From assembly GCF_004166885.1 (NCBI RefSeq), contig NZ_RCYU01000001.1:806001-870000 (forward strand): a stretch of 64,000 nucleotides of DNA, given 5' to 3'. The notes beneath the pieces were generated by a model. It had not been told where the DNA came from, made no database searches, and was given only the letters and a program-made list of their open reading frames with translations. Below are positions 54,220 to 64,000 of the stretch, in pieces. Position 1 is the stretch's first letter. Each line of letters begins with the position of its first letter. The translations under genes were made by a program, and so were the position numbers. Source of the stretch: Streptococcus sp. bf_0095. GTDB taxonomy: Bacteria > Bacillota > Bacilli > Lactobacillales > Streptococcaceae.

Positions 54220-55437
54220 TTACTCAGCGGGAACTTCTTCGTGTTGCTCGGTTACGACTGCACTCTCATCAGAATCTGTCGAGTTGGCGTCCGCTTCCTC
54301 CGTTTTGTTCCCTTCCCCTTGCTCTTCTTCTTTCTTTTCCTGAGCTAAAGTAGCCATTGTTTCTGCATTATAACTGTATATACCCGCTTCCATGTCAATG
54401 ACACTGTCATCTTCAATCAGTTTACGAATCTTATCGTAATAAGGCAATTTACGCTTGATCTGAGATACAGGCACTAAAACCTTGGTGCCATCCTTCATGG
54501 TTAGCGTCACCAAATCCTTAGTCACCTTGCTCGGTGTCAAGTCCACTGACTCAATTTTATCTCGTACAGTAGATGGTATTTTCCCCAGTTGTTTGACAAA
54601 TTGTCGGACCAATTCTCGATCAGAAAAACGAACGCTTAGGTAAGACTTGGGAAGCTGATCCGTAGCAACCGGTGTCTCCACGACTTCTCCATTCTCTAAA
54701 ATGGGATAGTGGTCTTCCTCATTCACATAGTAACCAAAAACCTGGTATTCCTCAACCTGAACCTTAAAAGTCGTAGGGAAAGCATAGGTCATTGATATAT
54801 CCTTGACCCAGGGACTCGCCGCCTTCATATTAGCAAGATAACGATCCCGATTTAAGAAAGTTGTCAAGGTATAATCCCGATCTTGGATACGACTTTTTTC
54901 GAACAACAGGGTCTGATCCGTATTTTTATTCCCTGAAAATTCGATCACTTTTTGCTTCGCTAGGGGCGTTAAAAGATAGGTAGAAAAGAGAGCAATCAGG
55001 GTACTGATAACCAAAACTGGAATAGCTCTGTAGATGTGACGTCTCGCAATTTGGCCTTCCTTTTTAGCCTCCTTCGCTAGTACCTCTTCTTCGAACATAG
55101 CTTCTGAAGCTTCTGTTAGGTAGATGATTTTTTCTTCTTCAGACTCTTCTTCTATTTCTTCAGGAAGAGTTTCTTGCAATTCCTCCTCAGCTACATTGGC
55201 CACATTCTCATCTTCCTCTTCATCTATAGTCTCGGCATCTTGCTCTACGGCATCTAGATCTTCAGAGGGAGTTTTTTGATTCAGAAGTTCCTGTCTTTCC
55301 TTCTCTTCTTGTGCTTTCTTTTCTTTTTCTTCTTGCTCTTCTAATTGTTTTTTCTTTTGATACTCCTGGTTTCGTCTCTGCCACTCAGAGAGCTTAGTGA
55401 CTTCCTTAGGAGTTTTTTGGTTCTTCTTATCCGTCAT
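54220..55437 (-). CDS. divIB: Cell division protein DivIB/FtsQ
   Basis: This 405-residue bitopic protein has a long charged cytoplasmic N-terminus (about 130 residues, poly-E/K coiled coil). A single membrane helix follows (about 139-158, [19 protein letters not shown]), then a POTRA domain (about 165-235, [16 protein letters not shown]) and a beta domain ending in an acidic tail. It stabilises FtsL-DivIC and septal wall synthases. It overlaps murG by 4 nt. Confidence 0.92.
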   Translation of the reverse strand: MTDKKNQKTPKEVTKLSEWQRRNQEYQKKKQLEEQEEKEKKAQEEKERQELLNQKTPSEDLDAVEQDAETIDEEEDENVANVAEEELQETLPEEIEEESEEEKIIYLTEASEAMFEEEVLAKEAKKEGQIARRHIYRAIPVLVISTLIALFSTYLLTPLAKQKVIEFSGNKNTDQTLLFEKSRIQDRDYTLTTFLNRDRYLANMKAASPWVKDISMTYAFPTTFKVQVEEYQVFGYYVNEEDHYPILENGEVVETPVATDQLPKSYLSVRFSDRELVRQFVKQLGKIPSTVRDKIESVDLTPSKVTKDLVTLTMKDGTKVLVPVSQIKRKLPYYDKIRKLIEDDSVIDMEAGIYSYNAETMATLAQEKKEEEQGEGNKTEEADANSTDSDESAVVTEQHEEVPAE

Positions 55438-56504
55438 TTTTTCCTTTTATTAATTTCTTGATGGACCAGACTGTAAAATTCATCCAAGGAAAGCAGCTCA
55501 TTCGAAGACTTCATCGCTTGATGATAGCTTTCTGCCCCTTGGAACATTTTATCCATCGTATTTTGCAAACGATCCATGCTCAATTCTGGTTCAGCGATGG
55601 TTTCTGCATAACCTTTCTCAACGAAATATTGAGCGTTTTCGATCTGATCTCCCCGACTAGCTTCTTTTCCTAGAGGAACGATGATATGTAGCTTATTCAT
55701 GGCTAAGAGTTCAAAAATCGTATTGGCACCGCCACGAGTCACCACTAGGTCTGCCTTTTGGAGCAATGGAAGATAGTGATCCGTCACGTAATCCACGCGA
55801 TAAAGATGAGGAGCTTGCTCATTTAAAGAGAAGTCCCCTGTCAAATTAATGACATTGTAGCTTGCCAACAAGGCTTCTCGATTATTTGTAACAAACTCAT
55901 TGAACACTCGTGCACCAGCAGAGCCCCCCACAAAGAGAAGGGTTGGCAACTGTGGATCAAATTGAGCAAATACTGCTTCTAATTCTACTGGGGTTGGAAC
56001 TTGCCCCTGATGAACCTTGGTCACAGCTCCTACATGTTGGGCTTTGACTAGGCTTTTCGGTTGCTCAAAGGTCGTGAACATTTTCGTCGCAAACTTATAA
56101 GCAATTTTATTGGCCAAGCCCATGGAACGGTCTGATTCGTGTACCAATACAGGAACGAAACAAAGTCGTGCAGCCACTACCGGAGGAACCGAAACGAAGC
56201 CTCCTTTAGAAAACAAGACCTGTGGCCGTACACACAGCATGATCCAAATCGATTGGAGAATCCCCCAGAAGACCTTGAAGATATCCAACATGTTTTGCCA
56301 AGAGAAATAACGGCGCAGCTTACCCGTCGCAATCGAGTGGAATTGAATGTCCAAGCCAGATTTCAAAATCTCTTGGTGTTCAATCCCTTTCTTGTCTCCA
56401 ATATAATGAACTTCCCAACCGTCCTCGATAAAGCGAGGGATAAGGAGAAGGTTCAAGGTGACGTGGCCAACTGTACCTCCCCCTGTGAATACTATTTTTT
56501 TCAT
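55434..56504 (-). CDS. murG: UDP-GlcNAc transferase MurG
   Basis: This 356-residue glycosyltransferase adds GlcNAc to lipid I to make lipid II. Signatures are [16 protein letters not shown] (normally GGTGGH), [31 protein letters not shown] and [15 protein letters not shown]. Length is typical. It overlaps divIB by 4 nt and follows murD with 1 nt. It acts at the inner membrane face. Confidence 0.96.
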   Translation of the reverse strand: MKKIVFTGGGTVGHVTLNLLLIPRFIEDGWEVHYIGDKKGIEHQEILKSGLDIQFHSIATGKLRRYFSWQNMLDIFKVFWGILQSIWIMLCVRPQVLFSKGGFVSVPPVVAARLCFVPVLVHESDRSMGLANKIAYKFATKMFTTFEQPKSLVKAQHVGAVTKVHQGQVPTPVELEAVFAQFDPQLPTLLFVGGSAGARVFNEFVTNNREALLASYNVINLTGDFSLNEQAPHLYRVDYVTDHYLPLLQKADLVVTRGGANTIFELLAMNKLHIIVPLGKEASRGDQIENAQYFVEKGYAETIAEPELSMDRLQNTMDKMFQGAESYHQAMKSSNELLSLDEFYSLVHQEINKRKK

Positions 56505-56505
56505 A

Positions 56506-57858
56506 TTATTTTTTCAACTCTTCTACTGTTTTAAGGAATTCATCGCCCCGCACTTCAAAATTCGCATACATGTCCCAGCTGGCATTGGCTGGACTAAGCA
56601 AGACAATATCGCCTGCATCAGCGAATTCAAAGGCTTTGCGCGTTGCGTCTGCCACATCCGTCGCATCTAGATAGGCCACACCTGCTTGATCCGCTGCCCG
56701 TTTCACCCGTTCAGCAGACTCTCCAAGGATGACCATTTTTTTAAGACCGGTAATATCTGGCACCAATTCATCAAATTCATTGCCTCGGTCCAAGCCACCA
56801 GCGATTAAGATGACATGAGCGTTATCAAATCCAGACAAGGCTTTTTGGGTTGCTAAGATATTGGTAGACTTACTATCATTGTAGAATTTCACCCCTTCAA
56901 TTTCAGCCACATACTGCAAGCGGTGCTTCACCCCGCCAAAGGCTGATAAGGTTTCTTGGATCGTTTGATTGTCAATGCCACGAAGTTTGGCCACTGCAAT
57001 GGTAGCTAAAGCATTTTCTACATTGTGACTACCTGGTACTCCGATTTGATCTGCTCGCATAACGGCTTCACCTCGGAAGTAAAGGACACCATCCTCTAAA
57101 TAAGCTCCGTCCACCTTTTTTTGAGTTGAAAATGGCACCACAGTAGCCTGCGTTTGCTTAGCCAAATCTTTAGCGAGATCTTGGTTAAAGTTCAGTACCA
57201 CAAAATCCTTGGCAGTCATATTCTTTTGAATAGCCCATTTTGCAGCTACATAACCTTCGAAGGATCCATGATAATCCAAGTGGGTTGGCATGAGATTAGT
57301 AATCACTGCGATTTCTGGATGGAAGGCTTCAATTCCCATCAATTGGAAAGAAGATAATTCCATCACCAATGTGTCTTTAGCTGTCGCTGTTTGAGCGACT
57401 TGACTAGCTGGAAAACCAATATTCCCAGACAAAAGACCATTTTGTCCAGCGGCAGTTAACACTTCCCCAATCATGGTAGTGGTGGTTGTCTTTCCATTTG
57501 AACCAGTGATGCCGATGATCGGCGCTTCTGAAATGAGGTAAGCCAATTCAACCTCAGTCAAAACAGGGATGCCTTTTTCAAGGGCCCGTTGGACCATGGG
57601 ATTCGTGTATGGAATTCCAGGATTCTTCACCATCACCGCAAAGTCTTCATCCAAGAGTTCCAGAGGATGTCCTCCTGTCACGACTTTGATTCCTTCTTCC
57701 AGCAAACTCTGGGCTGCAGGATTTTCTTCAAAGGCTTTTCCATCATTCACCGTTACGATGGCTCCTAAGCGATCTAGTAAACGTGCTGCAGATTCTCCGG
57801 ATTTCGCCAATCCTAAAACAAGGACTTTTTTATTTTTAAATGTTTCAATGATGTTCAT
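56506..57858 (-). CDS. murD: UDP-N-acetylmuramoylalanine-D-glutamate ligase
   Basis: This 450-residue Mur ligase adds D-Glu to UDP-MurNAc-L-Ala. The ATP loop is [12 protein letters not shown], with [21 protein letters not shown] and YNDSKSTN later. Length and motifs are standard. It starts the murD-murG-divIB operon. The stop lies 1 nt before murG. Confidence 0.97.
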   Translation of the reverse strand: MNIIETFKNKKVLVLGLAKSGESAARLLDRLGAIVTVNDGKAFEENPAAQSLLEEGIKVVTGGHPLELLDEDFAVMVKNPGIPYTNPMVQRALEKGIPVLTEVELAYLISEAPIIGITGSNGKTTTTTMIGEVLTAAGQNGLLSGNIGFPASQVAQTATAKDTLVMELSSFQLMGIEAFHPEIAVITNLMPTHLDYHGSFEGYVAAKWAIQKNMTAKDFVVLNFNQDLAKDLAKQTQATVVPFSTQKKVDGAYLEDGVLYFRGEAVMRADQIGVPGSHNVENALATIAVAKLRGIDNQTIQETLSAFGGVKHRLQYVAEIEGVKFYNDSKSTNILATQKALSGFDNAHVILIAGGLDRGNEFDELVPDITGLKKMVILGESAERVKRAADQAGVAYLDATDVADATRKAFEFADAGDIVLLSPANASWDMYANFEVRGDEFLKTVEELKK

Positions 57859-57975
57859 AGCTTTTTTACTCCAATTTGTTCACCTTCTATTTTACCCTTT
57901 TTTAGACAATTTAAAAAGCCTTAAGACAGCAAAAGAAGCAACACCTTACAAAAATGACCTCTTCCCCTTCTTTCA

Positions 57976-58010
57976 TAAAAAAGTCGCCATGATTTTACAT
58001 CACAACGACT
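57976..58010 (-). terminator. Terminator of the typA-DUF3165 transcription unit
   Basis: On the minus strand AGTCGTTGTGAT and ATCATGGCGACT pair over 12 bp, with wobble pairs valid only for that strand, followed by T6. A second, T-poor hairpin (CTGGAG / CTCCAG) lies at 58016-58034. Confidence 0.7.
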
Positions 58011-58036
58011 CTATTTCTGGAGTAAAAATCTCCAGT

Positions 58037-58303
58037 TTATTCTGATTTATCCAAGCGTTTAGAAGACTTGGTTGGCAACCGCGAGATATCAACAAGGGCC
58101 AGGTAGCCTACAAAAGCAAGGAAGGCACCAACAAAAAATTCTGAAGGTAATTGGAAGATTTGGAAAATTGCTAAGCAAAGCAGAATCACCAAAGAGACCA
58201 ATAATACGACCAGGGTTACTACATTCAGAGTTCCTCTAATACTCTTTGGAGCTGCAAAAAGATAAAAAAGGAGGATCAAAATACCTATAATTAAATAAAC
58301 CAT
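58037..58303 (-). CDS. DUF3165 membrane protein
   Basis: This encodes 88 residues with three short hydrophobic helices (about 2-20, 27-48, 54-72). The layout, YLIIGILILLFYLFAAPKSI at the start, matches the small streptococcal DUF3165 family, always found next to typA or murD. Function unknown. AAAGGAG lies 7 nt before the ATG. It follows typA by 22 nt. Confidence 0.85.
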   Translation of the reverse strand: MVYLIIGILILLFYLFAAPKSIRGTLNVVTLVVLLVSLVILLCLAIFQIFQLPSEFFVGAFLAFVGYLALVDISRLPTKSSKRLDKSE

Positions 58304-58325
58304 TTTGTCACTCCTTTCTTATTTC

Positions 58326-60173
58326 TTATTCAGCTGCAGCTGATTTTTTCTTTTTGTTTGCTTTTTCGCGCTCTGCTTTGTTGAGGATTTGCTTACGCAA
58401 ACGAATAGATTCTGGCGTTACTTCCATGTACTCATCGTCATTCAAGAACTCAAGTGATTCTTCAAGAGTCAAGATACGAGGAGTCTTGATAACCGCTGTT
58501 TGGTCCTTAGTAGCTGAACGGACATTGGTCATTTGTTTAGCCTTGGTGATGTTAACGGTCAAGTCATTTTCACGAGAGTTTTCACCGATAATCATTCCTT
58601 CGTAAACCTCAGTACCTGGGTTGACAAAGATCGTACCACGTTCTTCGATAGACATGATAGAGTAGGTTGTTGCCTTACCAGTATCGATAGAAACAAGGGC
58701 ACCACGGTGACGACCACCGATTTCCCCTGGAATCAATGGCAAGTATTGGTCAAAGGTATGGTTCATGATCCCGTAACCACGAGTCATTGACAAGAATTCA
58801 GTTGAGTATCCAATCAAACCACGCGCAGGAACAAGGAAGACCAAACGAGTTTGACCGTTACCTGTTGCAACCATATCCAACATTTCACCCTTACGTTCAG
58901 AAAGGCTTTGGATGACAGACCCTTGGTATTCTTCTGGTGTGTCGATTTGCACACGTTCAAACGGCTCACATTTCACACCATCGATTTCTTTAATGATAAC
59001 CTCTGGACGAGATACTTGAAGCTCGTATCCTTCACGACGCATGGTTTCGATCAAGATAGACAAGTGCAATTCCCCACGTCCTGAAACGGTCCATTTATCT
59101 GGTGAGTCTGTTGGTTCTACACGAAGAGAAACGTCTGTTTGCAATTCTGCTTGAAGGCGCTCTTCAACCTTACGAGATGTCACCCATTTTCCTTCACGAC
59201 CTGCAAAAGGTGAGTTGTTGACCAAGAAGGTCATTTGAAGGGTTGGCTCATCGATATGAAGAACTGGAAGAGCTTCAACTGCATCTGTTGGAGTAATGGT
59301 TTCCCCAACGAAGATATCTTCCATACCTGATACGGCAATCAAGTCACCTGCTTTAGCTTCTTGGATTTCACGACGTTCCAAACCAAAGAAACCAAAGAGT
59401 TTCGTAACACGGAAGTTCTTCGTTGTGCCGTCTAGTTTAGAAAGGGTTACTTGGTCCCCAACTTTTACTGTACCACGGAAGATACGTCCGATACCGATAC
59501 GTCCTACGAAGTCATTGTAGTCAAGAAGAGACACTTGGAATTGAAGGGGCTCATCTGAGTTATCAACTGGAGCTGGAATGTGGTCGATAATAGTGTCAAA
59601 GATTGGCGCCATGGTCTTTTCTTGATCTGCTGGATCATCTGACAAGGAAGATGTTCCGTTGATCGCTGACGCATAAACGACTGGGAAGTCAAGTTGGTCA
59701 TCATCCGCACCAAGCTCGATGAAGAGTTCCAAGACTTCGTCTACTACTTCTGCTGGACGAGCAGATGGCTTATCGATTTTGTTAACTACAACGATCGGCA
59801 CAAGGTCTTGTTCCAAGGCTTTTTTCAATACGAAACGAGTCTGTGGCATGGTTCCTTCGTAGGCATCTACGACCAAAACAACACCGTCAACCATTTTCAT
59901 GATCCGCTCAACTTCTCCACCGAAGTCCGCGTGTCCTGGTGTGTCCATGATGTTGATACGAGTTCCATTGTAGGCAACTGCTGTATTTTTCGCAAGGATG
60001 GTGATTCCACGCTCTTTTTCGATATCGTTTGAGTCCATAGCACGCTCTGCCAACTCTGTACGTGCGTCAAGAGTTTCAGATTGTTTCAACAATTCGTCAA
60101 CGAGGGTTGTTTTCCCATGGTCGACGTGGGCGATAATCGCGATATTACGGATATCTTCTCTTAATTTTGTCAT
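58326..60173 (-). CDS. typA: Ribosome-associated GTPase TypA/BipA
   Basis: The start is ATG at 60173 ([10 protein letters not shown]) with GAGGA upstream; the longer frame from 60194 is rejected. The 615-residue translational GTPase has G1 [10 protein letters not shown]3 DTPGH and G4 NKIDK, EF-G-like domains, and the TypA C-terminal domain with a Lys-rich end ([13 protein letters not shown]). It aids ribosome assembly and stress adaptation. Confidence 0.96.
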   Translation of the reverse strand: MTKLREDIRNIAIIAHVDHGKTTLVDELLKQSETLDARTELAERAMDSNDIEKERGITILAKNTAVAYNGTRINIMDTPGHADFGGEVERIMKMVDGVVLVVDAYEGTMPQTRFVLKKALEQDLVPIVVVNKIDKPSARPAEVVDEVLELFIELGADDDQLDFPVVYASAINGTSSLSDDPADQEKTMAPIFDTIIDHIPAPVDNSDEPLQFQVSLLDYNDFVGRIGIGRIFRGTVKVGDQVTLSKLDGTTKNFRVTKLFGFFGLERREIQEAKAGDLIAVSGMEDIFVGETITPTDAVEALPVLHIDEPTLQMTFLVNNSPFAGREGKWVTSRKVEERLQAELQTDVSLRVEPTDSPDKWTVSGRGELHLSILIETMRREGYELQVSRPEVIIKEIDGVKCEPFERVQIDTPEEYQGSVIQSLSERKGEMLDMVATGNGQTRLVFLVPARGLIGYSTEFLSMTRGYGIMNHTFDQYLPLIPGEIGGRHRGALVSIDTGKATTYSIMSIEERGTIFVNPGTEVYEGMIIGENSRENDLTVNITKAKQMTNVRSATKDQTAVIKTPRILTLEESLEFLNDDEYMEVTPESIRLRKQILNKAEREKANKKKKSAAAE

Positions 60174-60374
60174 GATTTCCTCTATTGTATTCAAAAATTT
60201 ATTTTCTAACTGAACGATTATACCACAATTTTAAGCAAATGGCATAACTCAGACAAGTGTAAATGTTTTCATGCTTTCTTTCGAAAACCTTCTTTCTCAT
60301 TCCCACTCCTAACCACTCTATTCATGAAAATCTTTCACCTCTTTATCCCTTTTCTTCATCCTTTTTCCGAATAC

Positions 60375-60403
60375 TTGTGCTTCTCTCCATTTCATGCTAT
60401 CCT
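60375..60403 (+). promoter_or_regulatory. Candidate promoter giving a leaderless pseudouridine synthase mRNA
   Basis: TTGTGC and an extended -10 TGCTATCCT are separated by 17 bp. The -10 ends 7 nt before the ATG at 60411, so transcription could begin at or next to the start codon. Confidence 0.4.
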
Positions 60404-60410
60404 GTCTTTT

Positions 60411-61133
60411 ATGAGATTAGATCAATTACTGGCCCACTACCAAATTCCCCGCAAAGAAATCAAACAGAGCCTAGCCAAAAAGCAGATCCTAGTCGACGGA
60501 CTTGCTGCAACAAAATTATCCCAAAATGTGGATACAGGTCTCCAAGAAGTTCGCTGGAAGGATCAGGTCCTTACCGACTGTTCCCATCACTATTTTCTTC
60601 TTCATAAACCTCAAGGACTAGTGACGGCTACCAAGGATGCCCAACATCCTACAGTGTTGGACCTCCTCCGAGCAGAAGACCGGACCCCCAAGACCTATCC
60701 TATCGGTCGACTGGATCGGGATACGACCGTACTCCTCCTACTCACAGACAATGGACCTCTAGGTTTCCAACTCCTTCATCCCCAATACCATATCGAAAAA
60801 AAATACGAGGTAACAGTCAACGGCCCTCTCGAACCCGCTCATATAGAAGAATTTCAAGAAGGAATCACCTTCTTAGATGGGAAAACATGCAAGCCCGCCA
60901 AACTAAAAATCCTTAACTCCAGTCCCAAAGAAAGCCAGGCCCTGGTCACCCTGTCTGAAGGGAAATTTCATCAGGTGAAAAAGATGTTTTTATCTGTCGG
61001 TGTCAAGGTAACTAGCCTCAAGCGAATCAAATTTGGAGATTTTTCATTAGACCCCGACCTAACAACAGGTGATTACCGCCCCTTGAACCAAGATGAATTA
61101 CAGATTATTAAAAACTATTTAGAAAACAATTGA
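60411..61133 (+). CDS. 16S rRNA pseudouridine synthase, RsuA family
   Basis: The start is ATG at 60411 (MRLDQLLAHYQIPRKE), where the S4 domain begins; the longer frame at 60324 adds non-homologous residues. The 240-residue protein has the S4 domain (1-60) and the catalytic GRLDRDTTVLLLLTDNG motif with Asp, and ends with GKFHQVKKMFLSVG and KRIKFGDF. It modifies uridine in the small subunit rRNA. No ribosome binding site precedes the ATG. Confidence 0.9.
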   Translation: MRLDQLLAHYQIPRKEIKQSLAKKQILVDGLAATKLSQNVDTGLQEVRWKDQVLTDCSHHYFLLHKPQGLVTATKDAQHPTVLDLLRAEDRTPKTYPIGRLDRDTTVLLLLTDNGPLGFQLLHPQYHIEKKYEVTVNGPLEPAHIEEFQEGITFLDGKTCKPAKLKILNSSPKESQALVTLSEGKFHQVKKMFLSVGVKVTSLKRIKFGDFSLDPDLTTGDYRPLNQDELQIIKNYLENN

Positions 61134-61140
61134 TAAAACA

Positions 61141-61168
61141 AAAAAAGCTTTAGTTTTAAAGCTTTTTT
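61141..61168 (+). terminator. Bidirectional terminator
   Basis: AAAAAAGCTTTA / TAAAGCTTTTTT with loop GTTT, between the convergent pseudouridine synthase and DUF4190 genes. Confidence 0.85.
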
Positions 61169-61171
61169 GTT

Positions 61172-61405
61172 TTAGTTAATCCCTGAAAGTTGTGAGATAA
61201 TTACGATAAACATAACTACAGAAAGCACAATTCCTAAAATAGAGAGAATTTTTTCTGTGGTATAGTCTAGTCCGGATTCTCTTTGATTTGAACTAGCCAA
61301 GACCAATCCTAGGATACCCAAAATCGGACCTAATAATGGGAATACAAAAGCAAGGATGATAGATAGGATCCCCATAACAAGTGAGGCGTTATTCTTTTCT
61401 TGCAA
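61172..61405 (-). CDS. DUF4190-type small membrane protein
   Basis: This 77-residue protein has two transmembrane segments (about 8-35 and 50-73). LVMGILSIILAFVFPLLGPI and LGIVGL-like glycine pattern (ILGLVLAS) match DUF4190. Function unknown. It starts a short minus-strand unit with no close partner. Confidence 0.75.
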   Translation of the reverse strand: MQEKNNASLVMGILSIILAFVFPLLGPILGILGLVLASSNQRESGLDYTTEKILSILGIVLSVVMFIVIISQLSGIN

Positions 61406-61480
61406 TTTCTAGAAACTCCTTAAAATTAATATCATTTTATGATGGCGCATCAAGCGTCTTTAGCAAAATGTTCCTTGATT

Positions 61481-61867
61481 TTAATTAGTCTTGACTTTCC
61501 CATCCCATGAATCCAAACCATAGGACAAGATATAGATATCTTTATAGCCCTGTTTTTTCAAGAAGAGAGCCGCATTGGTCACACGGGACCCACGACTGTT
61601 CTCATAGAGCAAGACTGGTTTATCTTTGCGAAGAGCAGACAGACTCACTTTTAACTGGTTGGAAGGAATATTCCGAGCTCCCAAAATATGCTTAGCGTGG
61701 AACTCATTTGGATCACGCAAGTCCACTAATTGGCCTTTGCGGATCAATTCTTCAAACTCTGCATTGTCCACAATTTTTGCAGCACGACGGATACGGAAGT
61801 AATTGTAGCCCATCCAGCCAAACATCCCTAAAACAATCAACCATACTAAAATATTTGTTAAACTCAC
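61481..61867 (-). CDS. Rhodanese-like domain protein lacking the catalytic cysteine
   Basis: This encodes 128 residues: a membrane anchor (residues 4-22) and a rhodanese domain with VDLRDPNEFHAKHILGARNIP, YIL-strand and GYKDIYILSYGLDSWDG. The active-site loop reads LLYENSRGSR where an active rhodanese has C-x5-R, so the nucleophilic cysteine is replaced and sulfur transfer is unlikely. The stop overlaps no gene; it overlaps the yqgQ stop region by 4 nt on the upstream side. Confidence 0.85.
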   Translation of the reverse strand: MSLTNILVWLIVLGMFGWMGYNYFRIRRAAKIVDNAEFEELIRKGQLVDLRDPNEFHAKHILGARNIPSNQLKVSLSALRKDKPVLLYENSRGSRVTNAALFLKKQGYKDIYILSYGLDSWDGKVKTN

Positions 61868-62082
61868 TTTTCTTTTTCCTCTTCTAAATAGCGTAATTCC
61901 TGTGCGTGTTCTCTACGTAAGACGGCTTCTGCTTCTAGATAATCCAATTTTTCCATCAGCCCAGCGTCATAGATCCTTTTCAATTCAATCTTCATTAATT
62001 CGATGTCGTAAAGTCGTTTTCCGACATAAATAATGATTCCAAATTTTTTCAGAAATTGTTGAACATCGTACAGGGTTTTCAT
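61864..62082 (-). CDS. YqgQ-family protein (DUF910)
   Basis: This 72-residue small helical protein begins MKTLYDVQQFLKKFGIIIYV and ends with a KE-rich helix, matching the YqgQ/DUF910 family, often beside glucokinase or a rhodanese gene. It overlaps the rhodanese gene by 4 nt. The role is unknown; it may bind single-stranded nucleic acid. Confidence 0.85.
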   Translation of the reverse strand: MKTLYDVQQFLKKFGIIIYVGKRLYDIELMKIELKRIYDAGLMEKLDYLEAEAVLRREHAQELRYLEEEKEK

Positions 62083-62156
62083 GTGCTTATTCTATCAAAT
62101 CTTTCAAGTATTTTCAAGATGGCTCCTATTTTATTTACAGGAAACATCTCATCCAA

Positions 62157-62188
62157 ACAAAAATGAGCCTCCCAAGCAAGGAAGGCTC
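62157..62188 (-). terminator. Terminator of dpr
   Basis: GAGCCTTCC / GGGAGGCTC stem with loop TTGCTT and T tail on the minus strand, about 17 bp after the dpr stop. Confidence 0.8.
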
Positions 62189-62205
62189 GTTTGTTTATTT
62201 TCAGA

Positions 62206-62733
62206 TTACAAACCTGGTGCTTGACCTAATTCAGCGGCAATCATCCAGATATGTTTTTCCAATTCAGCTTTTGCACCAACAAAGATATCGTTGGTCACGT
62301 CATCTCCTTCAGCATCTGTGATATCCAAGGCTTTTTGATAAAGACTTACCAAGTAGCGGAAGATAGAAAGAACACGTCCCAAATTTTCTTCCATAGAGCG
62401 TTCGAATGAACCTTTTTCTTCTTGGATGTTGCTGTGTTCCAAGAACTCAACCATGCTAGCGTATGGGGCACCACCCAAGGTAATCAAGCGTTCACTCACT
62501 TCATCAAGAGTCGCATCCAAGCTTTCCATGTACTCATCCATTTTTGGATGCCATACGAGGAAACCACGGCCACGCATATACCAGTGCACTTGGTGCAAGG
62601 CAATATGAGCGACATAAAGATCTGCCACCACTTGGTTGAGAACCGCTTTTGTATCAGTTAAACTCTTGCTTACTTCACTGATTGTTGCAAATGTTGCTAC
62701 GTCTTTTGCTGCTTCTTTTTTAATTGTTGTCAT
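62206..62733 (-). CDS. dpr: Dps-like peroxide resistance protein Dpr
   Basis: This 175-residue ferritin-like protein stores iron as a 12-mer shell and protects DNA from peroxide. The ferroxidase site lies at HWYMRGRGFLVWHPKMDEYM, with D/E ligands in ATLDEVSERLI. The N-terminal extension is streptococcal. Expression is driven by a promoter covered by a perfect Per-box (62751-62765), so it is a PerR target. AAGGAG precedes the ATG. Confidence 0.95.
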   Translation of the reverse strand: MTTIKKEAAKDVATFATISEVSKSLTDTKAVLNQVVADLYVAHIALHQVHWYMRGRGFLVWHPKMDEYMESLDATLDEVSERLITLGGAPYASMVEFLEHSNIQEEKGSFERSMEENLGRVLSIFRYLVSLYQKALDITDAEGDDVTNDIFVGAKAELEKHIWMIAAELGQAPGL

Positions 62734-62750
62734 AACTAAATTCTCCTTTT

Positions 62751-62765
62751 TTAGAATTATTCTAA
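62751..62765 (-). promoter_or_regulatory. Per-box upstream of dpr
   Basis: TTAGAATTATTCTAA matches the PerR consensus NTANAANNATTNTAN at all fixed positions. It is 18 bp upstream of the dpr start; a TATAAT -10 lies just upstream, so the box sits over the start of transcription. Confidence 0.85.
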
Positions 62766-62870
62766 TTTAGTTATATTATAATCCTTCTAATTAAGAAATG
62801 CAAGAGAAAATGCTTAAATAAGAAAAGTTAGAAAATTGTTTCAGTTCTAATCGTTATTCGTCATCTTTTT

Positions 62871-62878
62871 TACGAATT
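62871..62878 (+). promoter_or_regulatory. ComX/SigX cin-box of the prepilin peptidase gene
   Basis: TACGAATT matches the late-competence TACGAATA consensus at seven of eight bases, preceded by a T run. It ends 8 nt before the ATG. Confidence 0.75.
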
Positions 62879-62886
62879 ATATAAGT

Positions 62887-63546
62887 ATGATTAACTTTTA
62901 TTTTTTTACAGTCGGTGCCTGCATCGCCTCCTTTTTAGGGCTCGTCATTGACCGCTTTCCAGAAAGCTCCATCATCTGTCCGAGAAGCCACTGCGATCGT
63001 TGCCAACAGACCTTAAGACCTCTGGACCTGATTCCCATTCTCTCACAAGTACTTTTTCGATTCCGTTGTCGCTACTGCCAGAGTCCTCTTCCTTATTGGT
63101 ATGCCCTTTTTGAAGGCTGGAGTGGCCTCCTTTTTTTGCTATGCTATCAGGGCTTTCTTCCCATTCCTCATCTCCTGCTTCTGCTTGGCAGTTGTATTTT
63201 GGCTATCTATGATTTGCGCTCCATGGAGTACCCTCTCCTTCTCTGGCTAATACTCCACACTCTTTGCCTACTTTGCACCGGTCCTACCCTCTTAATGGGA
63301 GTCTTTCTCTTCTTAGGAATTCTATCTTGTCTTTACTCCATTGGCATTGGAGCAGGGGACTTTCTCTTACTGGCTACTTTTTCTTTGACCCTCTCAGCTA
63401 CCCAAGTCCTCCTAGTCATGCAAGGGGCTTCCCTCATTGGTCTCCTGGTCTTTCTCTTTAAAAAAGAAAAAGACCGGATTCCTTTCGTTCCCTGTCTTTT
63501 TCTGAGTTATCATGCTTTACTCTTTTTTACAATTTTTAGCAGATAA
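62887..63546 (+). CDS. cilC: Competence type IV prepilin peptidase
   Basis: This 219-residue membrane protease removes leader peptides from ComG pseudopilins for DNA uptake. The N-terminal zinc-type cysteines CPRSHCDRCQ and CRYCQ are intact, and so are the aspartate-protease residues in YDLRSMEYP and GIGAGDF. It has about seven membrane segments. ATG at 62887 lies only 8 nt after the cin-box, so the mRNA may have almost no leader. Confidence 0.93.
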   Translation: MINFYFFTVGACIASFLGLVIDRFPESSIICPRSHCDRCQQTLRPLDLIPILSQVLFRFRCRYCQSPLPYWYALFEGWSGLLFLLCYQGFLPIPHLLLLLGSCILAIYDLRSMEYPLLLWLILHTLCLLCTGPTLLMGVFLFLGILSCLYSIGIGAGDFLLLATFSLTLSATQVLLVMQGASLIGLLVFLFKKEKDRIPFVPCLFLSYHALLFFTIFSR

Positions 63547-63552
63547 GATTGT

Positions 63553-64000
63553 TTAGTTTGTTGCTTTCGCTTCTAGATAATCTGCAATAGCAGCTACGTC
63601 CTTGTCTCCACGTCCAGAAACATTGATGATGATGATCTTGTCTTTGTCCAATTGTGGAGCACGTTTGACCGCTTCTGCAATCGCGTGTGAACTTTCGATG
63701 GCTGGGAGGATCCCTTCTGTCTTACTGAGAAGAAGAAGCGCTTGAACTGCTTCATCATCTGTCGCTGCTACATATTCGACACGACCAGAGTCTTTAAAGA
63801 AGGCATGCTCTGGACCAACCCCTGGGTAGTCCAAACCAGCAGAGATTGAGTACACTGGTGCTACTTTCCCATCTTCGCCAAAGACAGCATAGGTCTTCAT
63901 GCCATCGACAACTCCAACAGTCCCCTTGGTCATGGTCGCTGCGTGCTGATCAGTATCCAAACCATGGCCTGCCGCTTCAACTCCGACCAATTTGACCTCT
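63553..64000 (-). CDS. trpB: Tryptophan synthase beta chain, 3' part
   Basis: The frame is open to the right edge; the visible C-terminal ~149 residues include [47 protein letters not shown] and VSGRGDKDV. This is the PLP-bound beta subunit end that joins serine and indole. It ends convergent with cilC, 6 bp away. The gene continues beyond the window. Confidence 0.95.
   Translation of the reverse strand, partial: EVKLVGVEAAGHGLDTDQHAATMTKGTVGVVDGMKTYAVFGEDGKVAPVYSISAGLDYPGVGPEHAFFKDSGRVEYVAATDDEAVQALLLLSKTEGILPAIESSHAIAEAVKRAPQLDKDKIIIINVSGRGDKDVAAIADYLEAKATN

Overview
The window is chromosomal DNA from a low-GC Firmicute, almost certainly an oral Streptococcus of the mitis/sanguinis type. 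The reasons are the division and cell-wall order murD-murG-divIB / ftsA-ftsZ-ylmE-sepF-ylmG-ylmH-divIVA-ileS, a PerR/Dpr oxidative-stress pair, a ClpE with a CtsR site, a competence prepilin peptidase behind a ComX-type box, and Streptococcus-restricted small families (DUF1827, DUF3165, DUF1797). Most genes lie on the minus strand. No rRNA, tRNA, CRISPR array, insertion sequence or prophage was seen. These identifications come from reading translations and motifs; no database was searched.

Positions 1-8100 are an accessory archipelago of about thirteen small minus-strand genes that look like orphan immunity proteins of polymorphic-toxin systems (Imm26-, Imm50-, Imm51-, SUKH-like, a pentapeptide-repeat protein and several unknowns). 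Decayed gene ends are interspersed and no toxin gene is present. Two unrelated genes share an identical 28-bp start cassette, which looks like a recombination seam.

Positions 8200-26600 hold a short-chain dehydrogenase overlapping a DUF2829/Tad2-like gene, a PadR-controlled membrane-protein operon, an orphan oligopeptide-binding lipoprotein, and two Bce-type antimicrobial-peptide ABC modules. The modules have nearly identical ATPases but diverged permeases, share one two-component system, and each has a matching Bce-type operator. A divergent pair of SemiSWEET sugar transporters with a cre site lies between the modules. A Mbeg1-like hydrolase, a DUF6287-like surface protein and a DUF2975/HTH pair follow.

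Positions 26700-64000 are mostly housekeeping: metG, gpmA, perR, hup, a degV-to-xseA operon (lipid binding, DNA repair, arginine control, isoprenoids), nnrD, folD, clpE, T-box-controlled ileS, the division and wall cluster, typA, a pseudouridine synthase, dpr, the prepilin peptidase and the 3' part of trpB.

The most unusual feature is repeat family A: four copies of a ~138-bp element, each predicted to fold into a closed multi-hairpin RNA. Base changes between copies are compensated across the stems, and all four copies sit between convergent genes. A second structured family B (~176 bp, four copies) occupies other intergenic gaps. Several short genes absent from ordinary ORF calls were also found: a 42-aa basic peptide in the Bce operon and a 51-aa membrane peptide upstream of perR.
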